In this document: one piece after another, positions 8,885-15,575 of the stretch
Position numbering within the stretch: position 1 is the first letter of the stretch
Layout: every line of letters begins with the position of its first letter
The notes under the pieces: model-generated
Seen by the model: only the letters and a program-made list of their open reading frames with translations
What the model was told of the DNA's origin: nothing
Database searches by the model: none
Program-made: the position numbers and the translations under genes
Assembly: GCA_023429995.1 (NCBI GenBank)
Contig: JAEZCE010000097.1
Span: 1 to 55,112, forward strand
Source of the DNA: Bacillota bacterium
GTDB taxonomy: Bacteria; Bacillota; UBA4882; UBA8346
Reading direction: 5' to 3'
DNA length: 55,112 nt

Positions 8885-9400
8885 TTAGAATCGATTGGTG
8901 AACGCCTGAAAAATATAATCCCTGTCCCCAGTGGTAAATAATTGTTTCAGGGCTTCGCTTTCCTGGATGAACTCAGCCAGGGCCGAAAGGATTTTCAAAT
9001 GCTGATTGTCTTTTCCGGCAATCCCCACCACCAGGTAAGCTTTCTCCCCTTTTTGATATTCGATTCCGTCCGGGAATTGGAGGATGCAAATACCGCTATG
9101 AATAATTTGGTCTTTTGAATTTCCCACCCCGTGGGGAATGGCTACTCCCTCGCCGATATAAGTTGATAAAACCTTTTCTCTTTCCTTCATCGCCGTAATA
9201 TACTCCGGTGTTACATATCCCCCGTCCACCAATACCTGTCCGGCCATTTCAATGGCCTCATTTTTCGTTACACTTTTGAGCCCGATACGGATGCTTTCGG
9301 GAATCAAAACCGTCTGCTCCCGGTTCCCATCCGTCACAGCCTCTGCTGGAACTTCCGCCCGCTTTGGTTGCGCTTTTTTGCCTGAAAATAAAAAGCCCAT
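8885..9400 (-). CDS. mtlF: PTS mannitol/fructose-type EIIA with N-terminal extension
   Basis: A 171-residue EIIA. The PTS_EIIA type-2 domain occupies about residues 30-171, with the phosphohistidine His90 in EGVAIPHGVGNSK. The first 28 residues are an extra Lys/Ala-rich segment not usual in MtlF (about 145 residues). The ATG has GGGGAGAT just upstream. As first gene of the operon it supplies the EIIA for the EIICB permease three genes downstream. Confidence 0.92.
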   Translation of the reverse strand: MGFLFSGKKAQPKRAEVPAEAVTDGNREQTVLIPESIRIGLKSVTKNEAIEMAGQVLVDGGYVTPEYITAMKEREKVLSTYIGEGVAIPHGVGNSKDQIIHSGICILQFPDGIEYQKGEKAYLVVGIAGKDNQHLKILSALAEFIQESEALKQLFTTGDRDYIFQAFTNRF

Positions 9401-9508
9401 CTGGATCTCCCCTTAATTTGTTGGTACTGCTTGTTTCCTTCTCGGAATGTAATCCATTACCAAACCCTTAAAACATTATTACGTTTTCGTTACCGATTTT
9501 CTATTTCG

Positions 9509-9538
9509 ATTATAATCCGGACTTATCACTGATTTCAA
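9509..9538 (-). promoter_or_regulatory. Sigma-A-type promoter of the PTS polyol operon
   Basis: Minus strand: TTGAAA (9533-9538), 18-bp spacer, TATAAT (9509-9514), giving a start near 9501 and a leader of about 100 nt. Just downstream, a CG-rich imperfect dyad (TACG TTTT CGTT, about 9480-9494) could be an operator; it is only weakly cre-like. Confidence 0.7.
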
Positions 9539-9682
9539 TGAATTGTTTCATAGTTTTGACACCAATAGTTGCTGTCAAAATCGAATAACTTATCTTACAA
9601 GGGGTTTCACTCTTTTGGTAATGGCGAAATAGGCGGGGGTAAGGAGTATTAGAACTGGAATAAACTGGACATTTAACAAACC

Positions 9683-9722
9683 GGGCCTGCCTTTTACCAG
9701 GCAGACCCGTTGCGTTTTTTTT
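9683..9722 (+). terminator. Orphan plus-strand terminator
   Basis: GGGCCTGCC and GGCAGACCC form a 9-bp stem with one mismatch, followed after a short CG-rich link by an 8-T run. No plus-strand gene lies upstream, so it may be left from a lost gene or may stop antisense transcription. Confidence 0.55.
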
Positions 9723-9809
9723 GCGATTTTTAAATGATTAAGCCTTTAACCATCAATCTGAAAAAACGCTATTAAAAATGCCATTCCATACCGAATCATT
9801 CCCTTTACC

Positions 9810-9974
9810 TCATTCTTTTTCTCTCAATACTCTATCGTACTCATTTAACAACTCGTCCAGCCCTAGTGCTACTTCCATATAGAGTTTATCAACGCTTTGT
9901 CTGATTTCCCAAAGTTGCTGCATTCTTTTTTTTTCCTCATCAATTCTTTCTCGAATGCTCATTTTATCAGACAT
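9810..9974 (-). CDS. Small charged protein, divergent Spo0E-like
   Basis: A 54-residue, strongly charged helical protein starting MSDKMSIRERID, with AAGGTGAT about six bases before the ATG. Its second half contains GLDELLNEYDRVL, resembling the second helix of Spo0E-family aspartyl-phosphate phosphatases (the SQELD...Y region), but the Ser-Gln is replaced. The clear Spo0E-like gene 110 bp upstream supports the reading. If correct, it would dephosphorylate a response regulator such as Spo0A; loss of the SQ pair leaves that doubtful. Confidence 0.6.
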   Translation of the reverse strand: MSDKMSIRERIDEEKKRMQQLWEIRQSVDKLYMEVALGLDELLNEYDRVLREKE

Positions 9975-10052
9975 TTTTTATCACCTTCCCTCATTTAGTG
10001 AAATCGGTATGAAAGGGCACAAAAATTAACCTAAAATAATGATTTTTGCCAT

Positions 10053-10078
10053 AAAAAAAGCATCCCGAAGCGGGAGGC
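10053..10078 (-). terminator. Terminator after the Spo0E-like gene
   Basis: Minus strand: GCCTCCC and GGGATGC form a 7-bp stem with one mismatch around a 5-nt loop, followed by seven T. It sits within 10 bp of the stop codon of the Spo0E-like gene. Confidence 0.75.
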
Positions 10079-10085
10079 CTATGAA

Positions 10086-10268
10086 TCACTCTTTTTTCCT
10101 TTTCATTAACAGCTTTTCATATTCAACCATTAAAGCATCTAAAATTTGGCTGGCGCCTACTACCTCGGGATCGGTTAATCGATGGTTCTCAATGAGTTCA
10201 CTGAGTTCTCTCCGCAGTTGTTGAATATGCTCCTTTAATTCCTGAATATCGTCGGAACCCAAATCCAT
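10086..10268 (-). CDS. Spo0E-like aspartyl-phosphate phosphatase
   Basis: A protein of about 60 residues with the two-helix Spo0E family pattern: a first helix IQQLRRELSELIE, a turn LTDPEVVGAS, then SQILDALMVEYEKLL, which matches the SQELD...L..Y signature. Family members dephosphorylate Spo0A~P and delay sporulation. Start choice is open: the ATG at 10268 has AGGGGTG almost abutting it, while a TTG at 10262 is better spaced. It is followed by its own terminator and is probably monocistronic. Confidence 0.85.
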   Translation of the reverse strand: MDLGSDDIQELKEHIQQLRRELSELIENHRLTDPEVVGASQILDALMVEYEKLLMKRKKE

Positions 10269-10302
10269 CACCCCTGAAAATAAGCTTCCCAAAAAAAACC
10301 AT

Positions 10303-10327
10303 AAAAAAACTCCCGATTTTTCAGGAG
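10303..10327 (-). terminator. Terminator after the coiled-coil gene
   Basis: Minus strand: CTCCTG and CGGGAG (one G-U pair) around AAAAAT, followed by seven T. The flanking word GGAGCCTAACAACTCTTTTT recurs with one change beside the tRNA-Arg terminator near 11002-11020. Confidence 0.75.
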
Positions 10328-10375
10328 CCTAACAACTCTTTTTAAGATTGTTTTGATTTCCCATGCTCGTAAAAT

Positions 10376-10690
10376 TCAAAATTTATTTGACTTGTTCAAA
10401 ACTGTTCTTGATTCTGGATTGATCTTAATTATTTCATCTTCGATATTATCAAGCCGATTGACGATTTCACCAAGAGTTGGTTTAACAAAATTCATATCCT
10501 CAATTAACCCTCTAACCGCAGGTTTTACAATGTCCATGTCTATGATTAACCCATTGACTTTTCTTTCAAGGCCGTCCACCTTTTGACTTACCTCGGAAAT
10601 TTGCCTTTGAACAACTTCCAATCCTTCTCCAAAAGTATTAAACTGGGAAGATAACTGTTCGAGTAAAACCGCTACTTTATTATCATCCAT
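10376..10690 (-). CDS. Coiled-coil protein of unknown function
   Basis: A 104-residue protein read from the ATG at 10690, which has GGGAG nine bases upstream; an in-frame extension to 10735 lacks a comparable site. The whole chain is heptad-rich: VAVLLEQLSSQFNTF, then ISEVSQKVDGLERKV, then two related units ending DIVKP and NFVKP, then a final coil LDNIEDEIIKI. It has no membrane segment or catalytic motif. I do not recognise a family with a known role; oligomerisation or scaffolding is the most that can be said. Confidence 0.7.
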   Translation of the reverse strand: MDDNKVAVLLEQLSSQFNTFGEGLEVVQRQISEVSQKVDGLERKVNGLIIDMDIVKPAVRGLIEDMNFVKPTLGEIVNRLDNIEDEIIKINPESRTVLNKSNKF

Positions 10691-10867
10691 AATTATTACT
10701 CCCTTCAAATTCCAGATGATAACTTCTACATTCAAAGTATTACTCCTTTAGATTTTCCCACTTTAACTCTTGAGTTGAAAATTAATTCCAGCAAAAAAAT
10801 AACCGCCCATAATTAAGCGGTTAATCATTAATTGTTGAAAAAACAATCCTTGATTTTTGAAACAAAC

Positions 10868-10953
10868 TGGTGCGCCAGGAGGGGCTCGAACCCCCGACCT
10901 ACAGATTCGTCGCGTGCTTGCACGCGCGTCTGCGCACTCTATCCAACTGAGCT
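10868..10953 (-). pseudogene. tRNA-Arg pseudogene with hairpin insertion in the anticodon loop
   Basis: This stretch matches the intact tRNA-Arg at 11020-11096 from the CCA end through the T-arm, anticodon 3' strand and D-arm. Three differences break it: the 5' acceptor strand is absent (the flanking bases cannot pair with CTGGCGC); one extra base sits in the D-arm/anticodon junction; and the anticodon loop carries about 16-18 extra bases forming a perfect CGCGTGC-AA-GCACGCG hairpin (10911-10926). It should not be a working tRNA. Confidence 0.85.
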
Positions 10954-10978
10954 TTCAATAATCGGTCAAATTTAGGTC

Positions 10979-11004
10979 AAAAAAGACTCCTGATTTCTCA
11001 GGAG
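10979..11004 (-). terminator. Terminator of the tRNA-Arg transcript
   Basis: A perfect 7-bp stem CTCCTGA/TCAGGAG with a 4-nt loop. On the minus strand it is followed by six T (10979-10984). It lies 16 bp past the tRNA 3' end. Confidence 0.8.
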
Positions 11005-11019
11005 CCTGACAACTCTTTT

Positions 11020-11096
11020 TGGTGCGCCAGGAGGGGCTCGAACCCCCGACCTACAGATTCGAAGTCTGCCACTCTATCCAACTGAGCTACTGGCGC
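11020..11096 (-). tRNA. tRNA-Arg (anticodon UCG)
   Basis: A full cloverleaf: acceptor GCGCCAG/CTGGCGC, D-arm GCTC, anticodon stem GCAGA/TCTGT with loop CTTCGAA (anticodon TCG, reading CGA/CGG), a T-arm with GTTCGAGC, and an encoded CCA at 11020-11022. It is followed by a terminator and by a damaged copy of itself. Confidence 0.95.
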
Positions 11097-11299
11097 GATT
11101 CGCTCTTCCTACACCCCCTGTTATTGTTGACAATAAACAGGTCCAGCGCAAGAAATGTTGTGCTTTGCTATTATAGCACAGTCGCCCTTTTTTTGCAATG
11201 AATCCCCGGATAGGCGTCAACCTTTCCAGATGGTAAATTTATCCTAAAGTTTTTACCATTTGTACACAATTCCGCCATATATCCCACAAAAATACGCGC

Positions 11300-11370
11300 T
11301 ATAATAAAGGGTAAGAACTCCTCCTTATTTTTAACCCAGTTGATCTGGGTTTTTTTTAAAGGAGGTAACA
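11300..11370 (+). promoter_or_regulatory. Attenuator-like hairpin plus SD/anti-SD pair
   Basis: Plus strand: a TATAAT (11300-11305), then CTCCTCCTTA, then a perfect AACCCAG/CTGGGTT stem followed by eight T, then AAAGGAGGT. The CCTCCTT and AAGGAGG tracts can pair around the terminator stem, as in leader attenuators. No clear plus-strand gene follows: the next codons after AAAGGAGG run for about 40 codons antisense to the gene at 11389-11730 without a standard start. The structure is seen; the function is unknown. Confidence 0.4.
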
Positions 11371-11388
11371 AAATCATCTACCGCCGAC

Positions 11389-11730
11389 TCAAGCCCGATA
11401 CGAAACCCCGTATGTGGCAACCGTTACGCATTGAATACACGCATTTGCATATGAGTCGCTATTTTTGTGACTTTTCTGTTCTTTCACCGCGGCGGTAAGT
11501 TGTTGAATTTTGTCATCCACCAGGTTTTTTTCCATTCCCAGTTGTTCAATGGCGTCTTGCTTAAAACCCTTATCCATTTTACTCTTGCTGACAGCCTTGA
11601 CTTCTTTGTTCAATAAATCCTTAAAGCTTTTTAAAGTTTTAATATCCTTTTGGTATTCCTCAATTTGAGCTTTGGATGATTTGGCTACCGGCGTGGCATA
11701 GCTTGCGGAAGCAACTGATGTAACAACCAT
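11389..11730 (-). CDS. Small FlxA-like coiled-coil protein, unknown function
   Basis: A 113-residue protein with an excellent ribosome site (AAAGGAGG, eight bases before the ATG). A Ser/Ala-rich N-terminus (TSVASASYATPVAKSS) leads into a two-helix Lys/Glu-rich coil (about residues 20-92) with the spacing seen in short FlxA-like proteins, and a tail with two Cys (CIQC) and a Tyr/Val-rich end. The family assignment is tentative. There is no signal peptide or transmembrane segment. It is monocistronic and lies between tRNA-Arg and the sensor kinase. Confidence 0.7.
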   Translation of the reverse strand: MVVTSVASASYATPVAKSSKAQIEEYQKDIKTLKSFKDLLNKEVKAVSKSKMDKGFKQDAIEQLGMEKNLVDDKIQQLTAAVKEQKSHKNSDSYANACIQCVTVATYGVSYRA

Positions 11731-11842
11731 AATTTTTCCTCCTTTATTGAGTTATTTCTTCAATAGATTATCGGAAATATAAAAAAAAAGTTGAGCTTTT
11801 CTTTCAGGAAAATCCCCGGCCAAATAATAAGCCGCTTGATCC

Positions 11843-13204
11843 TTAATATTCCGGCAATCCAAGGATTACGGTCGTTCCTTTATGTTCCGCGCTCAAGATC
11901 TTTAGAAAGCCACGATGCTGTTTCATGACTGCAAAACAATAAGTAAGTCCCAATCCAAGATTTCCCGCACCCTTTTTGGTCGAATAAAAAGGTTCCAATA
12001 TATGTTCCTTGTCAAATTGGCTAATACCGCTCCCGCTGTCGCAAACCTCAAGATGAACAAAATGTCTTTTGAGATAGACCGAGAAATTGATTAAGCCGCC
12101 TTGCGGCATAGCTTCGATGGAGTTATATATAATATTGATAAGTACTTCTTTGATATGAACCCGGTCACAATGAATAATGAGGGATTTCTCCTGATAATGT
12201 TGGGTGATCTCGATATTCCTTATGGCAAATATTTTTTCCATCGAATCGATTACTTCTCTAGCCAATTGATTAACGTCTATCTCCTCGTTCAGAAGAACCA
12301 CCGGCTTGGTTTTTTCCGAAAACCGCCTTGCTAAATCCTCCAAGTGGCGCGAGGCGTTTTCAATGATTCGAATATTTTTCATTGCTTCCTGGGAATTCTC
12401 TTTTTTCAGGTTCTCGGTAGCCATGTTAATCAATTGCAACTCATTTCGAATGGCGTGGTTGATTAAAGAAGCGCCTGAATTAAAGACCCGAATCGACTGA
12501 TCCATGAAATCGTGTTCAAAATTTAATTTTAAACCGATAAAACCGCTCCGGCCTATGGCAATCAATATTGTTAAAAAGATAAACGCCCCGAAAATTCCGG
12601 TTAAATTGGTGAAATCATGGTTACCCAAAACCGGCTTAACATAAGCCACCCAGGTAATCAACAACGAAGGCAGCATCATAAAAGCAATAATCATTTTCTG
12701 CCTTTTGATTTTGGGGTTTTTTTCAACCGCCAAGGCGTAACAAAGCAAAATATTACTCAGCAAAACATATAATACACTCCATGATGAAATTAACCACCAA
12801 AAGTTGGGCAAATAGTCGGGATAATAATAGACAAAACTCTGTCCGGGGTTGAATGCATCGACACCAAAACCAGTAATTACCGGGACCAACGTGAGGAGGC
12901 TGAGTATATTTTTTTTCCGATGATCATGATCAAAAATACCTGCCACAGAAAATGCCGCATTCAATAAAAAATAGGGACTCATTCGATAAGATAGCACTGA
13001 ACATATCCTGGCCAGGAGATGCGGGAAGGCAAACGGATCCAAATGCAACTCAGGATACGGCTCCAGGGTGATGGCGATGAGTCCCAAAGAAAACGCCGTT
13101 ATATAGCCTGCATAATAAAGAGCCACTTTCGATTTTTGCTTGTAAAAAAGGACAAAAAGACTACCGGAAATAATATTGAGCGCCACAAAAACAATAAACT
13201 TCAA
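11843..13204 (-). CDS. Membrane sensor histidine kinase, orphan
   Basis: A 453-residue kinase. About 220 residues of hydrophobic segments (roughly seven helices) are followed by a short cytoplasmic linker, a phosphoacceptor helix with His250 in LINHAIRNELQLI, and an ATPase domain: N-box NIIYNSIEAMP, G1 DSGSGIS, F-box EPFYSTK, G2 GNLGLGL. No response regulator is adjacent. The topology and H-box resemble sporulation-type kinases that feed Spo0F/Spo0A, and Spo0E-like phosphatase genes lie 1-3 kb away, but the partner is inferred. The signal input is unknown. Confidence 0.9.
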   Translation of the reverse strand: MKFIVFVALNIISGSLFVLFYKQKSKVALYYAGYITAFSLGLIAITLEPYPELHLDPFAFPHLLARICSVLSYRMSPYFLLNAAFSVAGIFDHDHRKKNILSLLTLVPVITGFGVDAFNPGQSFVYYYPDYLPNFWWLISSWSVLYVLLSNILLCYALAVEKNPKIKRQKMIIAFMMLPSLLITWVAYVKPVLGNHDFTNLTGIFGAFIFLTILIAIGRSGFIGLKLNFEHDFMDQSIRVFNSGASLINHAIRNELQLINMATENLKKENSQEAMKNIRIIENASRHLEDLARRFSEKTKPVVLLNEEIDVNQLAREVIDSMEKIFAIRNIEITQHYQEKSLIIHCDRVHIKEVLINIIYNSIEAMPQGGLINFSVYLKRHFVHLEVCDSGSGISQFDKEHILEPFYSTKKGAGNLGLGLTYCFAVMKQHRGFLKILSAEHKGTTVILGLPEY

Positions 13205-13370
13205 AATGTTCTCCTTGCCATGTAAAGTTCAAACCAAATCGCGCAATCATCCCTTTAATTCGATAATCATAGATAAAAACCTTTTGCATGAAAGAACGGA
13301 ATTATCTTAATTAATAATTTGCGCACAGGAATATATCTGGACGATTTGAAAAATGCGACATCATTTCGCT

Positions 13371-13417
13371 AATTGTGTTTTCGGCACAATGCCAATTAGA
13401 ATAAAGCTTCATACAAT
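13371..13417 (+). promoter_or_regulatory. Inverted repeat and sigma-E-like -10 before the LysM gene
   Basis: CTAATTG/CAATTAG arms enclose further TTGTG/CACAA pairing (13371-13401). Just downstream, CATACAAT (13410-13417) matches the -10 of mother-cell sigma-E promoters; a convincing -35 is not visible. It is suggestive only, but fits a coat protein gene. Confidence 0.35.
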
Positions 13418-13454
13418 GTATCAACAAAAGCCTTTAATAAAAGACGAGGTGAAG

Positions 13455-13748
13455 ATGTCAATGAATAACAGTTCGGAAATCTTTCAATATATTATCCAAC
13501 CTGAAGATACCATATGGGAGTTGGCAGAAGAGTTTAACACCACTGAAGAGGGAATCTTAACAGCCAATCCCGGTCTAGACCCTTATAATATGTATATCAA
13601 TCAAGTGATTAATATACCCGGCAATGCCGTAACAGCCCAACAGTATAGACGGTATTGGAGATATAGACGTCCCTATTACCGCCCTTACAGATATCCATAT
13701 CGCCCTTATCGTCGGCCTTATTACCATCCTTATTATCGGCCCTATTAG
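13455..13748 (+). CDS. LysM protein with Tyr/Arg/Pro-rich tail, spore-coat-like
   Basis: A protein of about 97 residues. A single LysM domain (about residues 8-56: a YIIQPEDTIWELAEEF start and INQVINIPG end) would bind peptidoglycan or related glycans. It is followed by a 35-residue tail made almost only of Tyr, Arg and Pro (repeats such as RRPYYRPYRYPY). Such tails occur in spore coat and exosporium proteins, where Tyr can be cross-linked. The ATG at 13455 has GAGGTGAAG directly upstream; the ATG at 13461 is equally possible and better spaced. A coat role is inferred from composition. Confidence 0.8.
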   Translation: MSMNNSSEIFQYIIQPEDTIWELAEEFNTTEEGILTANPGLDPYNMYINQVINIPGNAVTAQQYRRYWRYRRPYYRPYRYPYRPYRRPYYHPYYRPY

Positions 13749-13776
13749 CCATAATAACATCGATCTTTCGCGGACG

Positions 13777-13819
13777 AAAAAAGACTATAGCCTTCATTTC
13801 CAGGCTTATAGTCTTTTTT
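13777..13819. terminator. Strong bidirectional terminator
   Basis: AAAAAAGACTATAGCC pairs with GGCTTATAGTCTTTTTT apart from one bulged base, around a 10-nt loop. A and T runs on both sides let it stop the LysM gene and any minus-strand transcript. Confidence 0.85.
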
Positions 13820-13825
13820 CAGAAT

Positions 13826-14002
13826 TTGGACGGCGCTTTTAAACTGTTGGAACTGAGTTTCGAAAAAGCCTCCTCGATATGGACGAATATTTTTAAAAAA
13901 GACGCCAAAGCCGTCACGCCCCGTAAAGGTATCGCCGACTTCAGCGCCTTAAAAATTTTTCTCAAACGGACAATCGATTTTAATTTGCAGTCACAACCCT
14001 AA
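13826..14002 (+). pseudogene. 3' remnant of an unidentified gene
   Basis: A 58-codon open stretch (LDGAFKLLELSFEKAS... ending DFNLQSQP then TAA) with no in-frame ATG and no ribosome site. It begins directly after the terminator and overlaps the 3' end of the HAD gene on the other strand. It looks like the tail of a lost gene, but chance cannot be excluded. Confidence 0.3.
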
Positions 14003-14606
14003 TAACCTCTAGCGGATTGATGAACCGATGCTGCGCGCCTGGAAATTCCCTGTGTTCCGCCCCCCAGACCGCCAAGCCGAAATCAACCTCGGCGCCCTTG
14101 GCAGCCAATAAATCATTTTCGGTATCACCGATATAAATCATCTGCTTTGGTTTTACATTGCCCAGATCCATTATTTTTAAAATCGGCTCAGGATCCGGCT
14201 TATGCCTGAGGGTATCATCGGCGCAGACTGTAAATGGAAAATACTTTTGAAGCCCGAACGGGCCTAAATCTTCCTTTAATTCTTGCCGTGTTTTCGAAGT
14301 CACAATCCCGGTTTTAATTCCTAAGCTCATAAGCTTTTCAAGGAGGACTTCGATATCTCTAAAAACTTTGACCCAATGATAATAGTCCTTTAAATATTGA
14401 TTCCACCTTATATTGGCGGCTTCAACATTTTTGACTCCCAATCTTTTTAATGCTTCCACACCCGTTAAGCCCATAATAAATGATAAATCCTTTCCAGGGT
14501 CTATGATGGAAGCTTCCTCCCGGAGGAGTTTCTGCAAAGATAGCACGGAAGCTTTTTCAGTGTCAATCAATGTGCCATCCACATCAAAAATCACGCATTC
14601 GTACAT
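13980..14606 (-). CDS. HAD-family phosphatase, phosphoglycolate phosphatase-like
   Basis: A 208-residue HAD hydrolase with all four motifs: DVDGT near residue 9 (catalytic Asp pair), VTSK (motif II), a Lys around residue 145 (motif III, RHKPDPEP) and IGDTENDLLAAKGA (motif IV). A four-helix cap lies between motifs I and II. It is probably a sugar- or glycolate-phosphate phosphatase. It overlaps the end of the DeoR gene by 16 bp and is surely cotranscribed, so its substrate may be the phosphosugar the regulator senses. Confidence 0.9.
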   Translation of the reverse strand: MYECVIFDVDGTLIDTEKASVLSLQKLLREEASIIDPGKDLSFIMGLTGVEALKRLGVKNVEAANIRWNQYLKDYYHWVKVFRDIEVLLEKLMSLGIKTGIVTSKTRQELKEDLGPFGLQKYFPFTVCADDTLRHKPDPEPILKIMDLGNVKPKQMIYIGDTENDLLAAKGAEVDFGLAVWGAEHREFPGAQHRFINPLEVIRVVTAN

Positions 14607-15385
14607 GAAGTCTCCTCATCTTGCTGTAATATGATGGTTTCAACTCCGGCATTTTCGATAATTTCACGCAATTCTTCGGAAGGGGGCTGGTCGGTAATGA
14701 AGGTATTAATGACCGAAAAATCCAGCACTTTAAAAAACGAACATTTCCCGAACTTGGTATGGTCCGCCACCACGATGACTTGTTCTGCCCGTTTTGTTAA
14801 TTCCCGCTTAAAATGAACATCATCTTCGTGATAATAATAAATTCCTTCCTGGTTAATCCCGACAGCGCTGAGAAAAACCTTGTTAAATCGATAATCGGCT
14901 AATTTTTTCAATGAATCGTAACTCATTACATTCCGGCACTCGGGAGAAATCAAACCCCCCAAAAGATACGTTTGAATGTTCGGGTACTCCATGAGCATCC
15001 ATGCATTATCCAGCGACTGGGTTACAACTTTTAAAGAATTCACCCGCAGATGAGGAATCATGCACTTCACCGTGGTCGATACATCCAAAAAAACAAGTTC
15101 GTTTTCCCGGACAAAAGTGGCGGCGTATTGACCCAACTTTTGTTTAACCTCGATCTCATTATTTTGCCGTTCTGCATATTGGTTCAATTTGTGGATGAAT
15201 TTGGTAATGGCAATTCCACCGTGAGTGCGGATTACGGCTCCTTGCTGGGTCAACTTAACGACATCCCTGCGGGCGGTATCCCGGGAAACTTGAAACATAT
15301 CACAAATATCATTGACCGTCATGGACTCGCTTTTTTCCAAGTGCTCCAAGATCCGATACAATCTTTCTTCCTGATAAATTTCCAC
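14591..15385 (-). CDS. DeoR-family transcriptional regulator
   Basis: A 264-residue regulator. An N-terminal winged HTH (residues 5-60, ICDMFQVSRDTARRDVVKL) is followed by a DeoR C-terminal sensor domain (about 75-235) that usually binds a phosphosugar, with LVSPEC and VGIN segments in the expected places. Its own upstream region holds two near-identical 12-bp words that may be its operators. It is translated ahead of, and overlaps, the HAD phosphatase. Confidence 0.93.
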   Translation of the reverse strand: MEIYQEERLYRILEHLEKSESMTVNDICDMFQVSRDTARRDVVKLTQQGAVIRTHGGIAITKFIHKLNQYAERQNNEIEVKQKLGQYAATFVRENELVFLDVSTTVKCMIPHLRVNSLKVVTQSLDNAWMLMEYPNIQTYLLGGLISPECRNVMSYDSLKKLADYRFNKVFLSAVGINQEGIYYYHEDDVHFKRELTKRAEQVIVVADHTKFGKCSFFKVLDFSVINTFITDQPPSEELREIIENAGVETIILQQDEETSCTNA

Positions 15386-15399
15386 TCACCTCCCTCCCA

Positions 15400-15463
15400 T
15401 TATACGTATTTGTCGTCAAATCCGCAAGTGAATTTAAGTATTTTTAATCATTTATACGCATTT
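15400..15463 (-). promoter_or_regulatory. Direct-repeat operator candidates for the DeoR gene
   Basis: TTATACGTATTT (15400-15411) and TTATACGCATTT (15452-15463) are 52 bp apart, about five helical turns, in the intergenic region upstream of the DeoR gene. DeoR-family repressors often use such spaced repeats. Confidence 0.5.
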
Positions 15464-15501
15464 CAAGTCCCTTCAGTGACCGGAAAAATTTCATACCCAA
15501 T

Positions 15502-15531
15502 AATAAAACCGCTGGCTATCATTTTCAGCGG
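15502..15531 (-). terminator. Terminator after lipoate ligase gene
   Basis: Minus strand: CCGCTG/CAGCGG stem with an 11-nt loop, followed by TTTTATTATT. It lies 45 bp past the stop codon. Confidence 0.6.
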
Positions 15532-15575
15532 CTTGTTTCAATTCCATCAGAAATCTTTGTCGACTGCCTTACCGT

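Noticed and set aside
9480..9500. cre (CcpA) site downstream of the PTS operon promoter
   Set aside because: The ACGTTTTCGT-like dyad lacks the TG...CA frame of the cre consensus; only a weak operator-like note is kept.
11171..11377. 68-codon minus frame between tRNA-Arg and the coiled-coil gene
   Set aside because: No ribosome site or protein-like pattern; it crosses the hairpin at 11332-11358.
13590..13748. Tyr/Arg/Pro-rich tail considered as low-complexity non-coding DNA
   Set aside because: It continues in frame from a LysM domain and ends at a stop just before a strong terminator, so it is coding.
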